From Rhodococcus sp. NBC_00297 (GTDB lineage Bacteria > Actinomycetota > Actinomycetes > Mycobacteriales > Mycobacteriaceae), in the NCBI RefSeq assembly GCF_036173065.1, contig NZ_CP108041.1:3537001-3601000 (forward strand): a stretch of 64,000 nucleotides of DNA, in the 5' to 3' direction. Below, one piece after another: positions 45,305-56,214 of this stretch. Every line of letters starts with the position of its first letter. The first letter of the stretch is position 1. Under the pieces are notes generated by a model that searched no databases, was not told the DNA's origin, and saw only the letters and a program-made list of their open reading frames with translations. A program made the translations under genes and the position numbers.

Positions 45305-47307
45305 GAGATCTCCTTCCGGAAGGCGAGTTCGGTGCGGGCGGGGAACGGGACGGGCGGCAGCGCCAGGATGTGGGCGACCGACCGCCACGGCTCGAGCTTG
45401 ACGTAGTTGGCCTGGCCCCACTGGAACTGCTGACCGCTCACCTCGTCGGTGACCGTCAGGTGCTCCTGCCAGTCGCGGCCGATCTGCGGCATGTCGAGCC
45501 AGACGGTGCCTTCCTCGGCGCCGAACGGGTTCAGGTTGATCACGACCAGCACCGCGTCACCGGTCACCGCGTCGAACTTCGAGTAGGCGATGATCGCGTC
45601 GTTGTCGACGTGGTGGAAGTGGATGTTGCGCAACTGCTGCAACGCCGGGTGCGCCTTGCGGACGGCGTTGAGCATGGTCAACCACGGCTCGAGCGATTCG
45701 CCGCGAGCCCGTGCGCCCTCGAAGTCGCGGGGGCGCAACTCGAATTTCTCTGTGTCGAGGTACTCCTCGCTGCCCTCGCGCACCGGAACGTGTTCGTAGA
45801 GTTCGTATCCCGAGTACACGCCCCACGTGGGGGACAGGGTGGCGGCGAGAGCGGCACGCAGCGCGAACATGCCGGGGCCGCCCTTCTGCAGGCTCTCGTG
45901 GAGGATGTCCGGCGTGTTGACGAACAGGTTGGGTCGACCCAGATCGGCCTTGGCGGCGATCTCCTGTCCGAACTCCGTGAGCTCCCACTTGGCCGTGCGC
46001 CACGTGAAGTACGTGTAGGACTGCGTGAAACCGCGTCGCGCGAGACCGTAGAGCCGCGCGGGACGCGTGAACGCCTCGGCGAGGAAGAGCACGTCGGGGT
46101 GCGTCTTCTTGACCTCGGCGATGAGCCACTCCCAGAAGTCCGGTGGCTTGGTGTGCGGATTGTCGACCCGGAAGATCTTGACTCCCTGGCTGATCCAGAA
46201 CTTGACGACGCGCAGCACCTCCGCGTAGATGCCCTTGCGATCGTTGTCGAAGTTGACCGGGTAGATGTCCTGGTACTTCTTGGGCGGGTTCTCCGCGTAG
46301 GCGATGGTGCCGTCGGGGAGCACGGTGAACCAGTCGGGATGTGCGGCGGCCCAGGGGTGGTCCGGGGCGCACTGCAGGGCGAGGTCCAGGGCGATCTCGA
46401 GGCCGAGCTTGCGCGCGGCCGTGACGAGTGCGCGGAACTCCTTGACCGTCCCCAGCTCGGGATGCACCGCGTCGTGGCCGCCCTCGGACGAGCCGATGGC
46501 CCACGGCGAGCCCACGTCGGTGGGTCCCGGAGTCAGAGTGTTGTTGCGGCCCTTGCGATTCACCTTGCCGATCGGATGGATCGGCGGGAAGTAGACGACG
46601 TCGAAGCCCATGGCCGCCACGCGGGGGAGCGCGCCGATGGTGGTCTCGAACGTGCCGTGGCGAGGAGTGCCGTCCTCGTTCCAGCCGCCCGTGGAGCGGG
46701 GGAAGAGCTCGTACCACGAGCCGACGAGTGCCTCGCGGCGGTCGACCCAGACGTTGATCGCCTCGCCGCGCGTCACCAGCTCGCGCAGCGGCGTCTCGTG
46801 CAGGATCTCGCGCACCTCGGGCGTGAACGCCGGTGCGACGCGCGACGGCAGCGGTGCGTCGCTCCGCAGCGCCGTCACGACGTTCTCGAGCAGTGGCTTC
46901 TCCGAGCGACCGACGTTCTTGGCGGCGCGTTCGAACAGGCGTGCGCCGGTCTCGAGATCGTTGGCCAGTTCGGCCGGCCCCTGGCCCACGCCGAGTTTCG
47001 CCTCGACCGCATGCATCCAGGTGGCGATCGGATCACCCCAGCCCTCGATGCGGGCGATCCAGAAGCCTTCGGCGTCGGGAGTGAACACACCGTGGAAGAT
47101 GTCCGGCTGCTCGCCGGGGACCATCGGGATGTGGACCGACTTGCCCTGGCCGGGCCCGCGAACCGCCAACGTCGCGTTGACGGCGTCGTGCCCCTCGCGC
47201 CACACCGCGGCCGTGATCGGGAATGTCTCTCCCACAACGGCCTTGGCGGGATACTTACCGGACGATGTGTTGGGTAGTACGTCGTCGATGCCGATACGGC
47301 CTGTCAC
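45301..47307 (-). CDS. glgE: Alpha-1,4-glucan:maltose-1-phosphate maltosyltransferase
   Basis: 668 residues, GH13 subfamily 3. It extends linear alpha-1,4-glucan with maltosyl units from maltose-1-phosphate. An N-terminal immunoglobulin-like domain (about 1-120, [16 protein letters not shown]) is followed by the barrel with [18 protein letters not shown] (nucleophile Asp) and [11 protein letters not shown] (acid/base Glu). In mycobacteria loss of GlgE causes toxic maltose-1-phosphate build-up. GTG 47307 has AAAAGGGG upstream. It is divergent from glgP across 238 bases. Confidence 0.97.
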   Translation of the reverse strand: MTGRIGIDDVLPNTSSGKYPAKAVVGETFPITAAVWREGHDAVNATLAVRGPGQGKSVHIPMVPGEQPDIFHGVFTPDAEGFWIARIEGWGDPIATWMHAVEAKLGVGQGPAELANDLETGARLFERAAKNVGRSEKPLLENVVTALRSDAPLPSRVAPAFTPEVREILHETPLRELVTRGEAINVWVDRREALVGSWYELFPRSTGGWNEDGTPRHGTFETTIGALPRVAAMGFDVVYFPPIHPIGKVNRKGRNNTLTPGPTDVGSPWAIGSSEGGHDAVHPELGTVKEFRALVTAARKLGLEIALDLALQCAPDHPWAAAHPDWFTVLPDGTIAYAENPPKKYQDIYPVNFDNDRKGIYAEVLRVVKFWISQGVKIFRVDNPHTKPPDFWEWLIAEVKKTHPDVLFLAEAFTRPARLYGLARRGFTQSYTYFTWRTAKWELTEFGQEIAAKADLGRPNLFVNTPDILHESLQKGGPGMFALRAALAATLSPTWGVYSGYELYEHVPVREGSEEYLDTEKFELRPRDFEGARARGESLEPWLTMLNAVRKAHPALQQLRNIHFHHVDNDAIIAYSKFDAVTGDAVLVVINLNPFGAEEGTVWLDMPQIGRDWQEHLTVTDEVSGQQFQWGQANYVKLEPWRSVAHILALPPVPFPARTELAFRKEIS

Positions 47308-47545
47308 CGAAGCCCCTTTTCTGCTGGTTGTCGCAGTTCTGTCGATGTCGGGTTGTCGGGCTGAGCTCGAAGTCAACCGTAGACGAGATGCCCCGGTCTT
47401 TCTCGAAACCGACCGAGAGCACCGACGCGACCTGCGGACGAGGCACGCGGCAGTCTCGGACGCCACCGGGAGAAGTACCCGAACGGCTCCTCGGCAAACG
47501 CGGAACCACGGTGCGCGGCGGTCGCCCGCAGTAGTCTTCGGAATC

Positions 47546-50125
47546 GTGAAAGCACTCCGCAGATTCACCGTCCGCGCGCAGCTCCCGGCCCGACTCTCCG
47601 GACTCGCCGAACTGTCCGTCAACCTGCGATGGTCGTGGCATCCGCCGACCCTGGAGCTGTTCGAGAGCATCGATCCGGACCTGTGGGTCAGTGGTGACCG
47701 CGATCCGGTGCGCATCCTCGGCGAGGTGCGCTCGTCCCGCCTCGAGGACCTGGCGAACGACGACGCGTTCGTCCAGCGCGTGGATGATCTCGTCGCCGAT
47801 CTGCACCTCTACCTGGCGCAACCCCGATGGTTCCAGCAGCAGGTCGACTCCGGTGCGGATCTGCCGGTGGGCATCGCGTACTTCTCGATGGAGTTCGGCG
47901 TCTCCGAGGTGCTGCCCAACTACTCCGGTGGTCTCGGCATCCTCGCCGGCGATCACCTCAAGGCCGCGTCCGATCTGGGGTTGCCCCTCATCGGCGTGGG
48001 CCTGCTGTACCGCTCCGGGTACTTCCGCCAGTCGCTGACGGCCGACGGCTGGCAGGCCGAGCGGTATCCGTCCCTCGACCCGCAGGGTCTGCCGCTGCGA
48101 CTGCTCACCGACGAGTCCGATTCCCCGGTGCTCGTCCACGTCGCGATGCCGGGCGACCGCGTGCTGCGCGCGCGTATCTGGATCGCCCAGGTCGGACGCA
48201 TCCCGCTGCTGCTGCTGGACTCCGACATCGCCGACAACGATCCCGAGCTGCGCGGCGTGACCGATCGCCTCTACGGCGGCGATCAGGACCACCGGGTGAA
48301 GCAGGAGATCCTGGCCGGGGTCGGCGGCGTCCGCGCCGTGCGCGCCTACACCGAGTACCACTCGCTTCCCGCGCCCAGCGTCTTCCACATGAACGAGGGC
48401 CACGCCGGCTTCCTCGGTCTCGAGCGCATCCGTGAACTGCACGCGGGCGGGCTGGACTTCGATTCCGCGCTCGCCGCGGTGCGAGCGTCCACCGTCTTCA
48501 CGACGCACACTCCCGTGCCCGCCGGTATCGACCGCTTCCCCGCGGATCTGGTGCGCCTCTACTTCGGAGACGGCACGGCGGAGTCGTCGCTGCTGCCCGG
48601 CATCGAGATGGAACGCATCCTCGAACTCGGCCGCGAGAGCGACCCCGCGGTGTTCAACATGGCCCACATGGGGCTGCGGTCGGCGCAGCGCGCGAACGGA
48701 GTCTCCAAGCTCCACGGCATCGTCAGTCGCGGCATGTTCGACGAACTCTGGCCCGGATTCGACGCGTCCGACGTCCCCATCGGCTCGGTCACCAACGGCG
48801 TGCACGCACCGACGTGGGCGTCGCAGCGGTGGCTCGACCTCGCGGCGCGCACGGTGGGAACCCGCACGATGGAGGAGGCGCAGGGCTGGGAGCAGCTGGC
48901 CGAGGTCTCCGCATCGGACCTGTGGGAGACGCGTTCGGCGCTGCGGTCCGATCTGGTCGCGGAAGTGCGCCGCCGCGTGCGCCACTCGGCCCTCGAGCGC
49001 GGGTCCACCGACGCCGAACTCGCGTGGACGGACGACGTGTTCGACCCGTCGGTGCTCACGGTCGGATTCGCGCGCCGTGTCCCCACCTACAAGCGACTGA
49101 CGTTGATGCTGCGGCAACCTGAGCGCCTGCGCGCCATGCTGCTCGATCCGGTCCGCCCGGTACAGCTGGTGGTGGCCGGCAAGTCGCACCCCGCGGACGA
49201 CGGTGGCAAGGCGCTGATCCAGCAGATCGTGCGATTCGCCGATCAGCACGACGTTCGGCACCGCATCGTCTTCCTGCCCGACTACGACATGTCGATGGCC
49301 CGCTACCTCTACTGGGGATGCGACGTCTGGCTCAACAACCCGTTGCGGCCGCTCGAGGCGTGCGGCACCTCGGGCATGAAGTCCGCTCTCAACGGTGGAC
49401 TGAACCTCTCCATCCGGGACGGATGGTGGGACGAGATGTACGACGGGGAGAACGGCTGGGCCATCCCCACCGCCGACGGCGTCGTCGACGAGAACCGCCG
49501 CGACGATCTCGAGGCCGCGGCGCTGTACGAGTTGCTCGAGAAGTCGGTGCTCCCCAAGTTCTACGACCGGGGCGACGACGGGTTGCCGGCGCGCTGGGTC
49601 GAGATGGTGCGGCACACCCTCACGGTCACGGGCCCGAAGGTGTTGGCGTCCAGGATGGTTCGCGACTACACGCAGCAGTACTACGGTCCCGCCACCCGGG
49701 CGGGTGCGGCGGCGATCTCCGACGACTACGCCGGTGCGAAGGCCATGGCCGACTATCGGCGCCGCGTCGATGCGGCGTGGCCCGCGGTCACGGTGACCGA
49801 CGTCGAGGCGGACGGGCTGCCGGACACCCCGGTGCTGGGTTCGACACTCACCCTGTCCGCGACGGTGGGGCTCGGCGGACTCGGCCCGTCGGACGTGTCC
49901 GTGCAGGCCGTGTTCGGCCACGTCGATCAGGACGAGCAGCTCGGCGACGTCGTGACGGTCCCGATGCTGCACCAGGGATCGGCCGCGGGCGGCGAGCGGT
50001 TCCTCGCCGACACGACGCTGCCGCTCTCCGGGTCGGTCGGATACACGGTGCGGGTCCTGCCGCACCATCCGCTGCTCGCGGGAGACGCCGAGCTCGGTCG
50101 GGTGGCGGGTCCGTCCCCGATGTAG
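47546..50125 (+). CDS. glgP: Alpha-glucan (glycogen) phosphorylase
   Basis: 859 residues, GT35. It releases glucose-1-phosphate from alpha-1,4-glucan. The N-terminal DUF3417 part (about 1-120, [14 protein letters not shown]) defines the short actinobacterial and thermophile type without the allosteric sites of animal enzymes. [44 protein letters not shown] and [15 protein letters not shown] (PLP Lys region) mark the active site. The GTG lies opposite glgE, so synthesis and breakdown genes share one 238-base control region. Confidence 0.96.
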   Translation: MKALRRFTVRAQLPARLSGLAELSVNLRWSWHPPTLELFESIDPDLWVSGDRDPVRILGEVRSSRLEDLANDDAFVQRVDDLVADLHLYLAQPRWFQQQVDSGADLPVGIAYFSMEFGVSEVLPNYSGGLGILAGDHLKAASDLGLPLIGVGLLYRSGYFRQSLTADGWQAERYPSLDPQGLPLRLLTDESDSPVLVHVAMPGDRVLRARIWIAQVGRIPLLLLDSDIADNDPELRGVTDRLYGGDQDHRVKQEILAGVGGVRAVRAYTEYHSLPAPSVFHMNEGHAGFLGLERIRELHAGGLDFDSALAAVRASTVFTTHTPVPAGIDRFPADLVRLYFGDGTAESSLLPGIEMERILELGRESDPAVFNMAHMGLRSAQRANGVSKLHGIVSRGMFDELWPGFDASDVPIGSVTNGVHAPTWASQRWLDLAARTVGTRTMEEAQGWEQLAEVSASDLWETRSALRSDLVAEVRRRVRHSALERGSTDAELAWTDDVFDPSVLTVGFARRVPTYKRLTLMLRQPERLRAMLLDPVRPVQLVVAGKSHPADDGGKALIQQIVRFADQHDVRHRIVFLPDYDMSMARYLYWGCDVWLNNPLRPLEACGTSGMKSALNGGLNLSIRDGWWDEMYDGENGWAIPTADGVVDENRRDDLEAAALYELLEKSVLPKFYDRGDDGLPARWVEMVRHTLTVTGPKVLASRMVRDYTQQYYGPATRAGAAAISDDYAGAKAMADYRRRVDAAWPAVTVTDVEADGLPDTPVLGSTLTLSATVGLGGLGPSDVSVQAVFGHVDQDEQLGDVVTVPMLHQGSAAGGERFLADTTLPLSGSVGYTVRVLPHHPLLAGDAELGRVAGPSPM

Positions 50126-50143
50126 GTCCCTGCGGGTCCAGGT

Positions 50144-52201
50144 TCAGGTCTGGGTGGCGGTGAGGCGCGTCAGCGCCTTGCGCACGATCTCCGGGTCCGT
50201 CGTCTCCCAGAACGGTGGGAGCGACGCCCGGAGGTAGCCGCCGTATCGCGCCGTGGCCAGTCGGGAGTCGAGCACGGCGACGACGCCCTTGTCGTCGACG
50301 CTGCGGAGCAGTCGGCCGACACCCTGGGCCAGCAGTAGCGCCGCGTGGTTCGCGGCGACGGCGAGGAACCCGTTGCCTCCGCGCGACTCGACGGCGCGCT
50401 GCCGCGCCACCAGCAGCGGATCGTCGGGTCGCGGGAACGGGATGCGGTCGACGATCACGAGGGTCAGTGACCGACCGGGGACGTCGACGCCCTGCCACAG
50501 GGAGAGCGTGCCGAACAGTGACGTGGCCTCGTCCTGCGCGAAGCGCTCGACCAGGGCGCCGGTGGCGTCGTCGCCCTGGCACAGCACGGGGGTGTCCAGC
50601 CGTTCGCGCATCTCGGCCGCCGCGGCCTTCGCCGCCCGCATCGACGAGAACAGGCCCAGAGTGCGGCCACCCGCGGCGCGCACGAGCCCCGCTATCTCGT
50701 CGAGCTGACTCGGCGACGTACCGTCGCGCCCCGGTGCGGTGAGGTGCTTGGCGATGTAGAGGATGCCGGCCCTGCCGTGGTCGAACGGCGATCCGACGTC
50801 GAGCGAGTTCCACCGGAACGTGTCCGCGTCGGACGGTGCCTCGGTGCCGGTCGCGAGGGCCGCGTCGACGCGGGTGGGATTGGCGGCCGGCAGACCCCAG
50901 TTGACGGCGAGACCGTCGAACGAGCCGCCCACGGTGAGCGTCGCGGAGGTGAGGACCACGGTCGACTCCGCGAACAGCCGGGTCCGGAGCAGTCCGCCGA
51001 CGGACAGCGGTGCCACCCGGACCACCCGCTTCACGACGCCGCGGAACTCGTCGACGGCCAACCACACCACGTCCCGCCGCTTCGCGGGATCGCTCTCCTC
51101 GTACGTCTCGAGAATGCGCACCGCGGTGTCGTGCACGTCGTCGATGGCGGCGAGAGCCGCGGTCCGCGCGGCCGCCGCGTCGGGGTCCGCGGCGGCGCCG
51201 CCCTGCTTGGCCGGCCCGATGGCCGTGCGCACGGCCCACGCGGCGTCGCGGACGCTCGCGATCGTCTGGGACGCGCCGGGGGGTAACTCCTCCCAGCGTC
51301 CGCCCTCGAGTTCGTCGAGCAACGCGGCGAAACCCTCTGCGGCGCCGGCCAGTCGGTCGAGGATCTCGTCCTCCACGAGCTTCCCGCAGCGCCGCATGGC
51401 GGCGCCGACCGCGGTCGCGGACATCTCCGCCGTCGCCGCGGACGTCACCCGGTCCACGAGCTCGTGCGCCTCGTCCACCACGACGACGTCGTGTTCGGGC
51501 AGCACCGAGATGCCGGTGATGGCGTCGATGGCGAGCATCGCGTGATTGGTGACGACGACGTCGGCGCGCGCCGCGTCCACCCGAGCGAGCTCGGCGAAGC
51601 AGTCCTCGCCGTAGGGGCAGCGCGACTTCCCCAGACACTCGCGGGAGGTCACGCTCATCTGCCGCCAGGCCTGATCGGACACGCCCGGGTTCAGCTCGTC
51701 GCGGTCACCGGTCTCGGTGTCCGAGGACCACTCGGTGATGCGCTTGACCTCACGGCCGAGCCGCGACACGGCGAAGGCGTCGAACAGCTCCTCCTCCGGA
51801 GCGTCGGACGGTGCGCCGTGCAGTTTGTTGAGGCACAGGTAGTTGCCGCGGCCTTTGAGGATCGCGAATGTCGGTTCGTGCGCGAGGGCCGTGGTGAGAG
51901 CCTTCGACAGACGGGGCAGGTCGCGGTCGACCAGCTGACGCTGCAGCGCGATGGTCGCCGTGGACACGACGACGGTCTTCCCCGACGTCACGGCGTGCCG
52001 CAGCGACGGAACCAGGTAGGCGAGCGACTTGCCGGTGCCGGTGCCCGCCTGCACCGCGAGGTGCTCGCCGGTGTCGATGCTGTGCGCGACGGCCGAGGCC
52101 ATGGTGAGCTGGGCCGTGCGCTCGGTGCCGCCGAGCGCCGTCACCGCGGTGCTGAGCAGACTCGGAACGGTGGGTAACTCGGACTTCGACTTCGGCGGCA
52201 C
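50144..52201 (-). CDS. dinG: DinG/XPD-type ATP-dependent DNA helicase
   Basis: 685 residues, superfamily 2. AVQAGTGTGKSLAYLVPSL is Walker A, VVVDEAHELVDR is the DEAH box, and STATIALQRQLV is motif Ia. Four Cys (YLCLNKL near 123, then CLGKSRCPYGEDC near 190-202) form the iron-sulfur cluster of this group. GTLSLWQGVDVPGRSLTLVI and GRLLRSVDDKGVVAVLDSR are the C-terminal motifs. It unwinds 5'-3' and probably acts on replication-blocking structures. Synteny matches Rv1329c. Confidence 0.95.
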   Translation of the reverse strand: MPPKSKSELPTVPSLLSTAVTALGGTERTAQLTMASAVAHSIDTGEHLAVQAGTGTGKSLAYLVPSLRHAVTSGKTVVVSTATIALQRQLVDRDLPRLSKALTTALAHEPTFAILKGRGNYLCLNKLHGAPSDAPEEELFDAFAVSRLGREVKRITEWSSDTETGDRDELNPGVSDQAWRQMSVTSRECLGKSRCPYGEDCFAELARVDAARADVVVTNHAMLAIDAITGISVLPEHDVVVVDEAHELVDRVTSAATAEMSATAVGAAMRRCGKLVEDEILDRLAGAAEGFAALLDELEGGRWEELPPGASQTIASVRDAAWAVRTAIGPAKQGGAAADPDAAAARTAALAAIDDVHDTAVRILETYEESDPAKRRDVVWLAVDEFRGVVKRVVRVAPLSVGGLLRTRLFAESTVVLTSATLTVGGSFDGLAVNWGLPAANPTRVDAALATGTEAPSDADTFRWNSLDVGSPFDHGRAGILYIAKHLTAPGRDGTSPSQLDEIAGLVRAAGGRTLGLFSSMRAAKAAAAEMRERLDTPVLCQGDDATGALVERFAQDEATSLFGTLSLWQGVDVPGRSLTLVIVDRIPFPRPDDPLLVARQRAVESRGGNGFLAVAANHAALLLAQGVGRLLRSVDDKGVVAVLDSRLATARYGGYLRASLPPFWETTDPEIVRKALTRLTATQT

Positions 52202-52243
52202 CGTGCGAGGTTACGCCGGTGTGCCGACGCGTCGGGCTCTCGG

Positions 52244-52798
52244 TCAGCGGTCGGCGTGTACACCCTCGTCGGCGAGTTCGGCGAGAACTGCCGGCACCGT
52301 CGTGGGGCTCACCGCGGCGCAGTAGTCCAGCAGCACCGTCGTCTCGAAGCCGGCGCGCGCGGCGTCGCGGGCCGTGGCGCGGACGCAGTGATCGGTGGCC
52401 AGGCCGACGACGTGGACGGCGTCGATGTTCCGAGCGCGGAGCCACTCCGCGAGGCCTGTGCCGGACTCGTCGGCACCCTCGAAACCGGAGTAGGCCGCGT
52501 CGTACTCGCCCTTCGAGAAGACTGCCTCGATCGGGGTGAGGTCGAGATCGGGGTGGAAGTCGCAGCCGGGTGTGCCGACGACGCAGTGCCGCGGCCAGCT
52601 GTCGACGTAGTCCGGGGTCTCGGAGAAGTGGGCGCCGGGGTCGACGTGGTGATCACGTGTCGCGACGACGGCGTCGTAGCTCGCGCCGGCGACGAGCGTG
52701 CTGACGGCGGCGGCGACTCGCGCCCCGCCTTCGACGGCCAGCGAGCCGCCCTCACAGAAATCGTTCTGGACGTCGACGACGACGAGTGCGGTGGCCAC
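52244..52798 (-). CDS. pncA: Nicotinamidase/pyrazinamidase
   Basis: 184 residues. It converts nicotinamide to nicotinic acid for NAD salvage. The triad is D9 (VVVDVQNDFCEGG), K96 (FSKGEYDAAYSGFEG) and C138 (GLATDHCVRATARDA). Metal ligands D49, H51, H57 and H71 are all present at the M. tuberculosis PncA positions. It should therefore hydrolyse pyrazinamide as well. The GTG is 2 bases past the pncB stop, forming a salvage pair; in M. tuberculosis pncA lies elsewhere (Rv2043c). Confidence 0.96.
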   Translation of the reverse strand: MATALVVVDVQNDFCEGGSLAVEGGARVAAAVSTLVAGASYDAVVATRDHHVDPGAHFSETPDYVDSWPRHCVVGTPGCDFHPDLDLTPIEAVFSKGEYDAAYSGFEGADESGTGLAEWLRARNIDAVHVVGLATDHCVRATARDAARAGFETTVLLDYCAAVSPTTVPAVLAELADEGVHADR

Positions 52799-52800
52799 GG

Positions 52801-54090
52801 TCAGGAGAATACCGTCGGCACGGCCGGATCTCCCTGGGACAGACCGAGTCCCTCCCAGGGCAGTGATCGCAGGCCCTCCGCGACCAGCGTGCGTGCGTCC
52901 TCGACCGTGGCGGTGTGCACGATCTCGCCGCCGCGCACCATGGGTACGGACAGCTCCCGCACCGTGTACGGATCGGTCGCGGGCAACGGCGCGCCGGCCT
53001 TCGTCACCAGCTCCTCGACAACGGTGCCCGTGCTGCGGGCCAGGCGGACGGCGCGCTTGCGTCCACCGCGCGACTCCTTGTGCGAACTGCGCTTGGCCAC
53101 GGGGATGCCGTCGACCTCGACCAGTTTGTAGACCATGCCGGCGGTCGGTGCGCCCGATCCCGTGACGACGGACGTGCCGACGCCGTAGGTGTCCACGGGC
53201 TCGGCCCGCAGCGAGGCGATGGCGTACTCGTCCAGATCGCCCGAGACGACGATGCGGGTGCGCGTGGCGCCGAGGTCGTCGAGCTGCCGACGGACCTGCC
53301 GCGCCAGGACACCGAGATCGCCCGAGTCGATGCGCACGCCGCCGAGCTCGGGCCCGGCCACCTCGATGGCCGTCGCGACGCCGGCGGTGATGTCGTAGGT
53401 GTCCACCAACAGCGTGGTGCCCACACCGAGGGCGGCGATCTGCGAGCGGAACGCCGCGGCCTCGTCCGGCCCGTCGACGCCCGTGTGCAGCAGCGTGAAG
53501 GCGTGCGCACTGGTTCCGGCGCCCGGAATGCCGTGGCGGCGGACCGCTTCGAGGTTGGACGTGGCCGCGAAACCGCAGATGTACGCGACGCGCGACGAGG
53601 CCACCGCCGCTTCCTCGTGGGCGCGTCGAGAACCCATCTCGATGAGCGGCCTGCCGTCGGACGCGGAGACCATGCGGGTGGCCGCGGCGGCGATGGCGCT
53701 GTCGTGGTTGTAGATCGACAGTGCGAGCGTCTCGAGGATCACGCACTCGGCGAAGGTGCCGCGCACGGACAGGACGGGGGAGCCGGGGAAGAACAGTTCG
53801 CCCTCGCGGTAACCGTCGATGTCGCCGCCGAACCGGTAGTTCCGGAGCCAGTCGAGGGTGTCCGCCTCGAGGAACGACAACGACGCGAGTTCGTCCTCGC
53901 CGAAGCGGAAGTCGCGGAGAGCATCGAGGAAGCGGCCCGTGCCCGCGACGACGCCGTACCGCCGCCCGTCGGGAAGCCGCCGGGCGAACACCTCGAAGGT
54001 GCAGGCGCGATGCGCCGAACCGTCGCGGAGGGCGGCCGACAGCATGGTCAGCTCGTACTGATCGGTGAACAGCGCAGTGGAGGTCACCAC
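52801..54090 (-). CDS. pncB: Nicotinate phosphoribosyltransferase
   Basis: 429 residues. It makes nicotinate mononucleotide from nicotinate and PRPP, using ATP through a phosphohistidine. [16 protein letters not shown] is the N-terminal signature, [19 protein letters not shown] holds the phosphorylated His, and [16 protein letters not shown] binds the phosphoribosyl group. It lies directly ahead of pncA and divergent from clpS. Synteny matches Rv1330c. GTG codons at 54090 and 54087 are both possible starts. Confidence 0.96.
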   Translation of the reverse strand: MVTSTALFTDQYELTMLSAALRDGSAHRACTFEVFARRLPDGRRYGVVAGTGRFLDALRDFRFGEDELASLSFLEADTLDWLRNYRFGGDIDGYREGELFFPGSPVLSVRGTFAECVILETLALSIYNHDSAIAAAATRMVSASDGRPLIEMGSRRAHEEAAVASSRVAYICGFAATSNLEAVRRHGIPGAGTSAHAFTLLHTGVDGPDEAAAFRSQIAALGVGTTLLVDTYDITAGVATAIEVAGPELGGVRIDSGDLGVLARQVRRQLDDLGATRTRIVVSGDLDEYAIASLRAEPVDTYGVGTSVVTGSGAPTAGMVYKLVEVDGIPVAKRSSHKESRGGRKRAVRLARSTGTVVEELVTKAGAPLPATDPYTVRELSVPMVRGGEIVHTATVEDARTLVAEGLRSLPWEGLGLSQGDPAVPTVFS

Positions 54091-54137
54091 TGCACCCTAG
54101 AGCGGTCACCGTGTCACGGGGCGACCGATGTACGCCG

Positions 54138-54143
54138 TATCCT
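54138..54143 (+). promoter_or_regulatory. -10 element of clpS, probably leaderless
   Basis: TATCCT lies 7 bases before the clpS ATG. The bases between (GGGCGGC) are G-rich but too close for a ribosome site. Confidence 0.45.
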
Positions 54144-54150
54144 GGGCGGC

Positions 54151-54462
54151 ATGGCTTCGGATCTCACCGCGACACTTCCGCAGGCCACGCCCGACGAGGC
54201 TGTGGAGGTGTCCGAGGACACCGCGACGGACACACCCTGGGTCACCATCGTCTGGGACGACCCGGTCAACCTGATGCACTACGTCACCTACGTCTTCCAG
54301 AAGCTGTTCGGCTACAGCAAGGACAAGGCGACGGAGCTGATGATGCAGGTGCACTCGGAAGGCAAGGCGGTCGTCTCGAGCGGGCCCCGCGACAAGATGG
54401 AGATCGACGTGCAGAAGCTGCACGCGGCGGGCCTGTGGGCCACCATGCAGCACGACGTCTGA
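54151..54462 (+). CDS. clpS: ClpS adaptor for the Clp protease
   Basis: 103 residues. It hands N-degron substrates to ClpC or ClpA for ClpP degradation. A flexible N-terminal tail (about 1-28) precedes the core [21 protein letters not shown] (substrate pocket) and [19 protein letters not shown] (Clp-binding face). Synteny matches Rv1331. It is followed closely by the DUF2017 and P1 peptidase genes, an arrangement kept across actinobacteria. Confidence 0.97.
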   Translation: MASDLTATLPQATPDEAVEVSEDTATDTPWVTIVWDDPVNLMHYVTYVFQKLFGYSKDKATELMMQVHSEGKAVVSSGPRDKMEIDVQKLHAAGLWATMQHDV

Positions 54463-54504
54463 CTCTCGAACACTCGTCTCACCCACTCTGGAAGGACCGT
54501 CGTC

Positions 54505-55089
54505 GTGCGCATGTGGACCCGGAAGAACGCGCTGGGCGGCGTCAAGTTCAAGTCGGAGATGGACGGCCGCGAGGTGGCCGTCCTGCGGTCGCTCGTCGAG
54601 TCGGTGGTGGGGCTGCTGGAGCGACGGGGCGCCGAGGCGCCGACCGACGACCTGGCCGAGCTCACCGGCATGCGATCCGGCAACACCTCCGCTCCCGAGG
54701 ACCCCACGCTCGCGCGGTTGCTTCCCGATTTCCACCGGCCCGAGGGCGCAGACACGGCCGAGTCCGACGCGCTCGCCGAGCAGGCCGACCTCAACGGCGC
54801 CCTCCGCAGCCTGTACGAGCCGGACATCATCGACATCAAGCGCGCCGCAGGCGCGACCATCCTGTCGACGCTGCCGAACGGCGGCGGCAAGATCGTTCTC
54901 ACCCGCGAGCAGGCCGACTCCTGGCTGACCGGGCTGAACGACGTCCGGCTGGCCCTCGGCACCACCCTCGGCATCGATGCGGACACCCCCGACCAACTCG
55001 AGGAGGACGATCCGCGAGCACCGCACCTGGACGTCTACCACTGGCTCACCTGGATGCAGGACTCGCTGGTCCAGGTACTCATGCCGTGA
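54505..55089 (+). CDS. DUF2017 protein
   Basis: 194 residues, mostly helical, no membrane segment. GREVAVLRSLVESVVGLL, LYEPDIIDIKRAAGATILS and DVYHWLTWMQDSLVQVLM are the conserved blocks of the actinobacterial family that follows clpS (Rv1332). The tight linkage suggests a role in proteolysis control, which is inference. The stop overlaps the next ATG (TGATG, 55087-55091). Confidence 0.88.
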   Translation: MRMWTRKNALGGVKFKSEMDGREVAVLRSLVESVVGLLERRGAEAPTDDLAELTGMRSGNTSAPEDPTLARLLPDFHRPEGADTAESDALAEQADLNGALRSLYEPDIIDIKRAAGATILSTLPNGGGKIVLTREQADSWLTGLNDVRLALGTTLGIDADTPDQLEEDDPRAPHLDVYHWLTWMQDSLVQVLMP

Positions 55090-56147
55090 TGCGCGACCTG
55101 CTGTCGGACGTCGCCGGACTGACCGTCGGACACCACCACGTGCTGGATCCCGAGGTCACGCTGTCCGACGAGCACCACGACGGCGTCGGACGCGCGACCG
55201 GCTGCACCGTCGTCATGACGGACGCGCCGGTCACCGCGGCCGTCGATGTCCGCGGCGGCGGGCCGGGTACCCGCGAGACCGACCTGCTGGATCCGTCCCA
55301 CGCCGTGCAGCAGATCGACGCGGTGCTGCTGACAGGCGGTTCCGCCTACGGTCTCGCGGCGGCGGACGGAGTCATGCGCCACCTCGAGGAACATCGGCGC
55401 GGCGTGCGGATGGGCCGAGACGACCGTGTCGTCCCGATCGTGCCGGGCGCCGTGATCTTCGATCTGCCGATGGGGGACTGGTCCGTGCGACCGGACGCGG
55501 AGTTCGGGCGAGCAGCTGCGGCAGCCGCGTCCGCCGACTTCGCGCTCGGATGCGTCGGCGCGGGGACGGGCGCGCGCGCCGGGCTCCTGAAAGGCGGCGT
55601 CGGCAGCGCGTCGACACGGATCGAGACCGGCGCCGCGGCGGGTCTGGTGGTCAGCGCGTTGATGGTCGTCAATCCCGTCGGATCGGTCTTCGACCCCGCG
55701 ACGGGTGTCCTGTGGAGTGCGTCGTCCGTCCCGGAGGTGGGCCTGCGAATCCCGAGTGCGGACGACGTGCGGGCGGCCGCCGAGCTCGCGCCGAAGGACA
55801 CCTCCCTCAACACGACCATCGGCGTCGTCGCCACGGACGCGCAGCTCACCGAGTCGGAGTGCCGGCGGGTGGCCGTCGCCGCACACGACGGGCTCGCACG
55901 CGCGATCCGACCGGCCCACTCGCCGCTGGACGGCGACACGATCTTCGCCATCGCGACGGGACGGGCGGCTGCCCGCCCCGCCGAGGTGGACATGCCGATG
56001 ATGATGCCCGATCTGGCCGTGCTCGACGGAGTGTGCGCGGCGGTCGCCCCGGTGGTCGAGCGCGCCATCGCGCGGGCGATCCTCGCCGCGACGGCGGTGG
56101 CCGGGGTTCCCGCCTATCGGGACGTGTTCCCGAGTTCCGGCGCGTGA
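55089..56147 (+). CDS. P1-family (DmpA-like) N-terminal nucleophile hydrolase
   Basis: 352 residues. The fold is that of L-aminopeptidase DmpA and ornithine acetyltransferase, which self-cleave to expose a nucleophile. DVRGGGPGTRETDLLD, LTGGSAYGLAAADGV, VGAGTGARAGLLKGG and DTSLNTTIGVV (with the likely self-cleavage Asn-Thr) are the family blocks. Synteny matches Rv1333. The physiological substrate is unknown. In-frame GTG 55086 and ATG 55089 adjoin; the ATG is taken because it overlaps the DUF2017 stop. Confidence 0.9.
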   Translation: MRDLLSDVAGLTVGHHHVLDPEVTLSDEHHDGVGRATGCTVVMTDAPVTAAVDVRGGGPGTRETDLLDPSHAVQQIDAVLLTGGSAYGLAAADGVMRHLEEHRRGVRMGRDDRVVPIVPGAVIFDLPMGDWSVRPDAEFGRAAAAAASADFALGCVGAGTGARAGLLKGGVGSASTRIETGAAAGLVVSALMVVNPVGSVFDPATGVLWSASSVPEVGLRIPSADDVRAAAELAPKDTSLNTTIGVVATDAQLTESECRRVAVAAHDGLARAIRPAHSPLDGDTIFAIATGRAAARPAEVDMPMMMPDLAVLDGVCAAVAPVVERAIARAILAATAVAGVPAYRDVFPSSGA

Positions 56148-56214
56148 GCCCGACCCGCACTCACGAGTATCGTCGAAACCGGACATCACCTCTCGCCTCA
56201 CGATCAGGAACGCC

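Noticed and set aside
46610-47545. Upstream extension of the glgP frame across the glgE region
   Set aside because: It lies antisense to conserved glgE and has shadow-like composition. Real phosphorylase sequence starts at the GTG at 47546.
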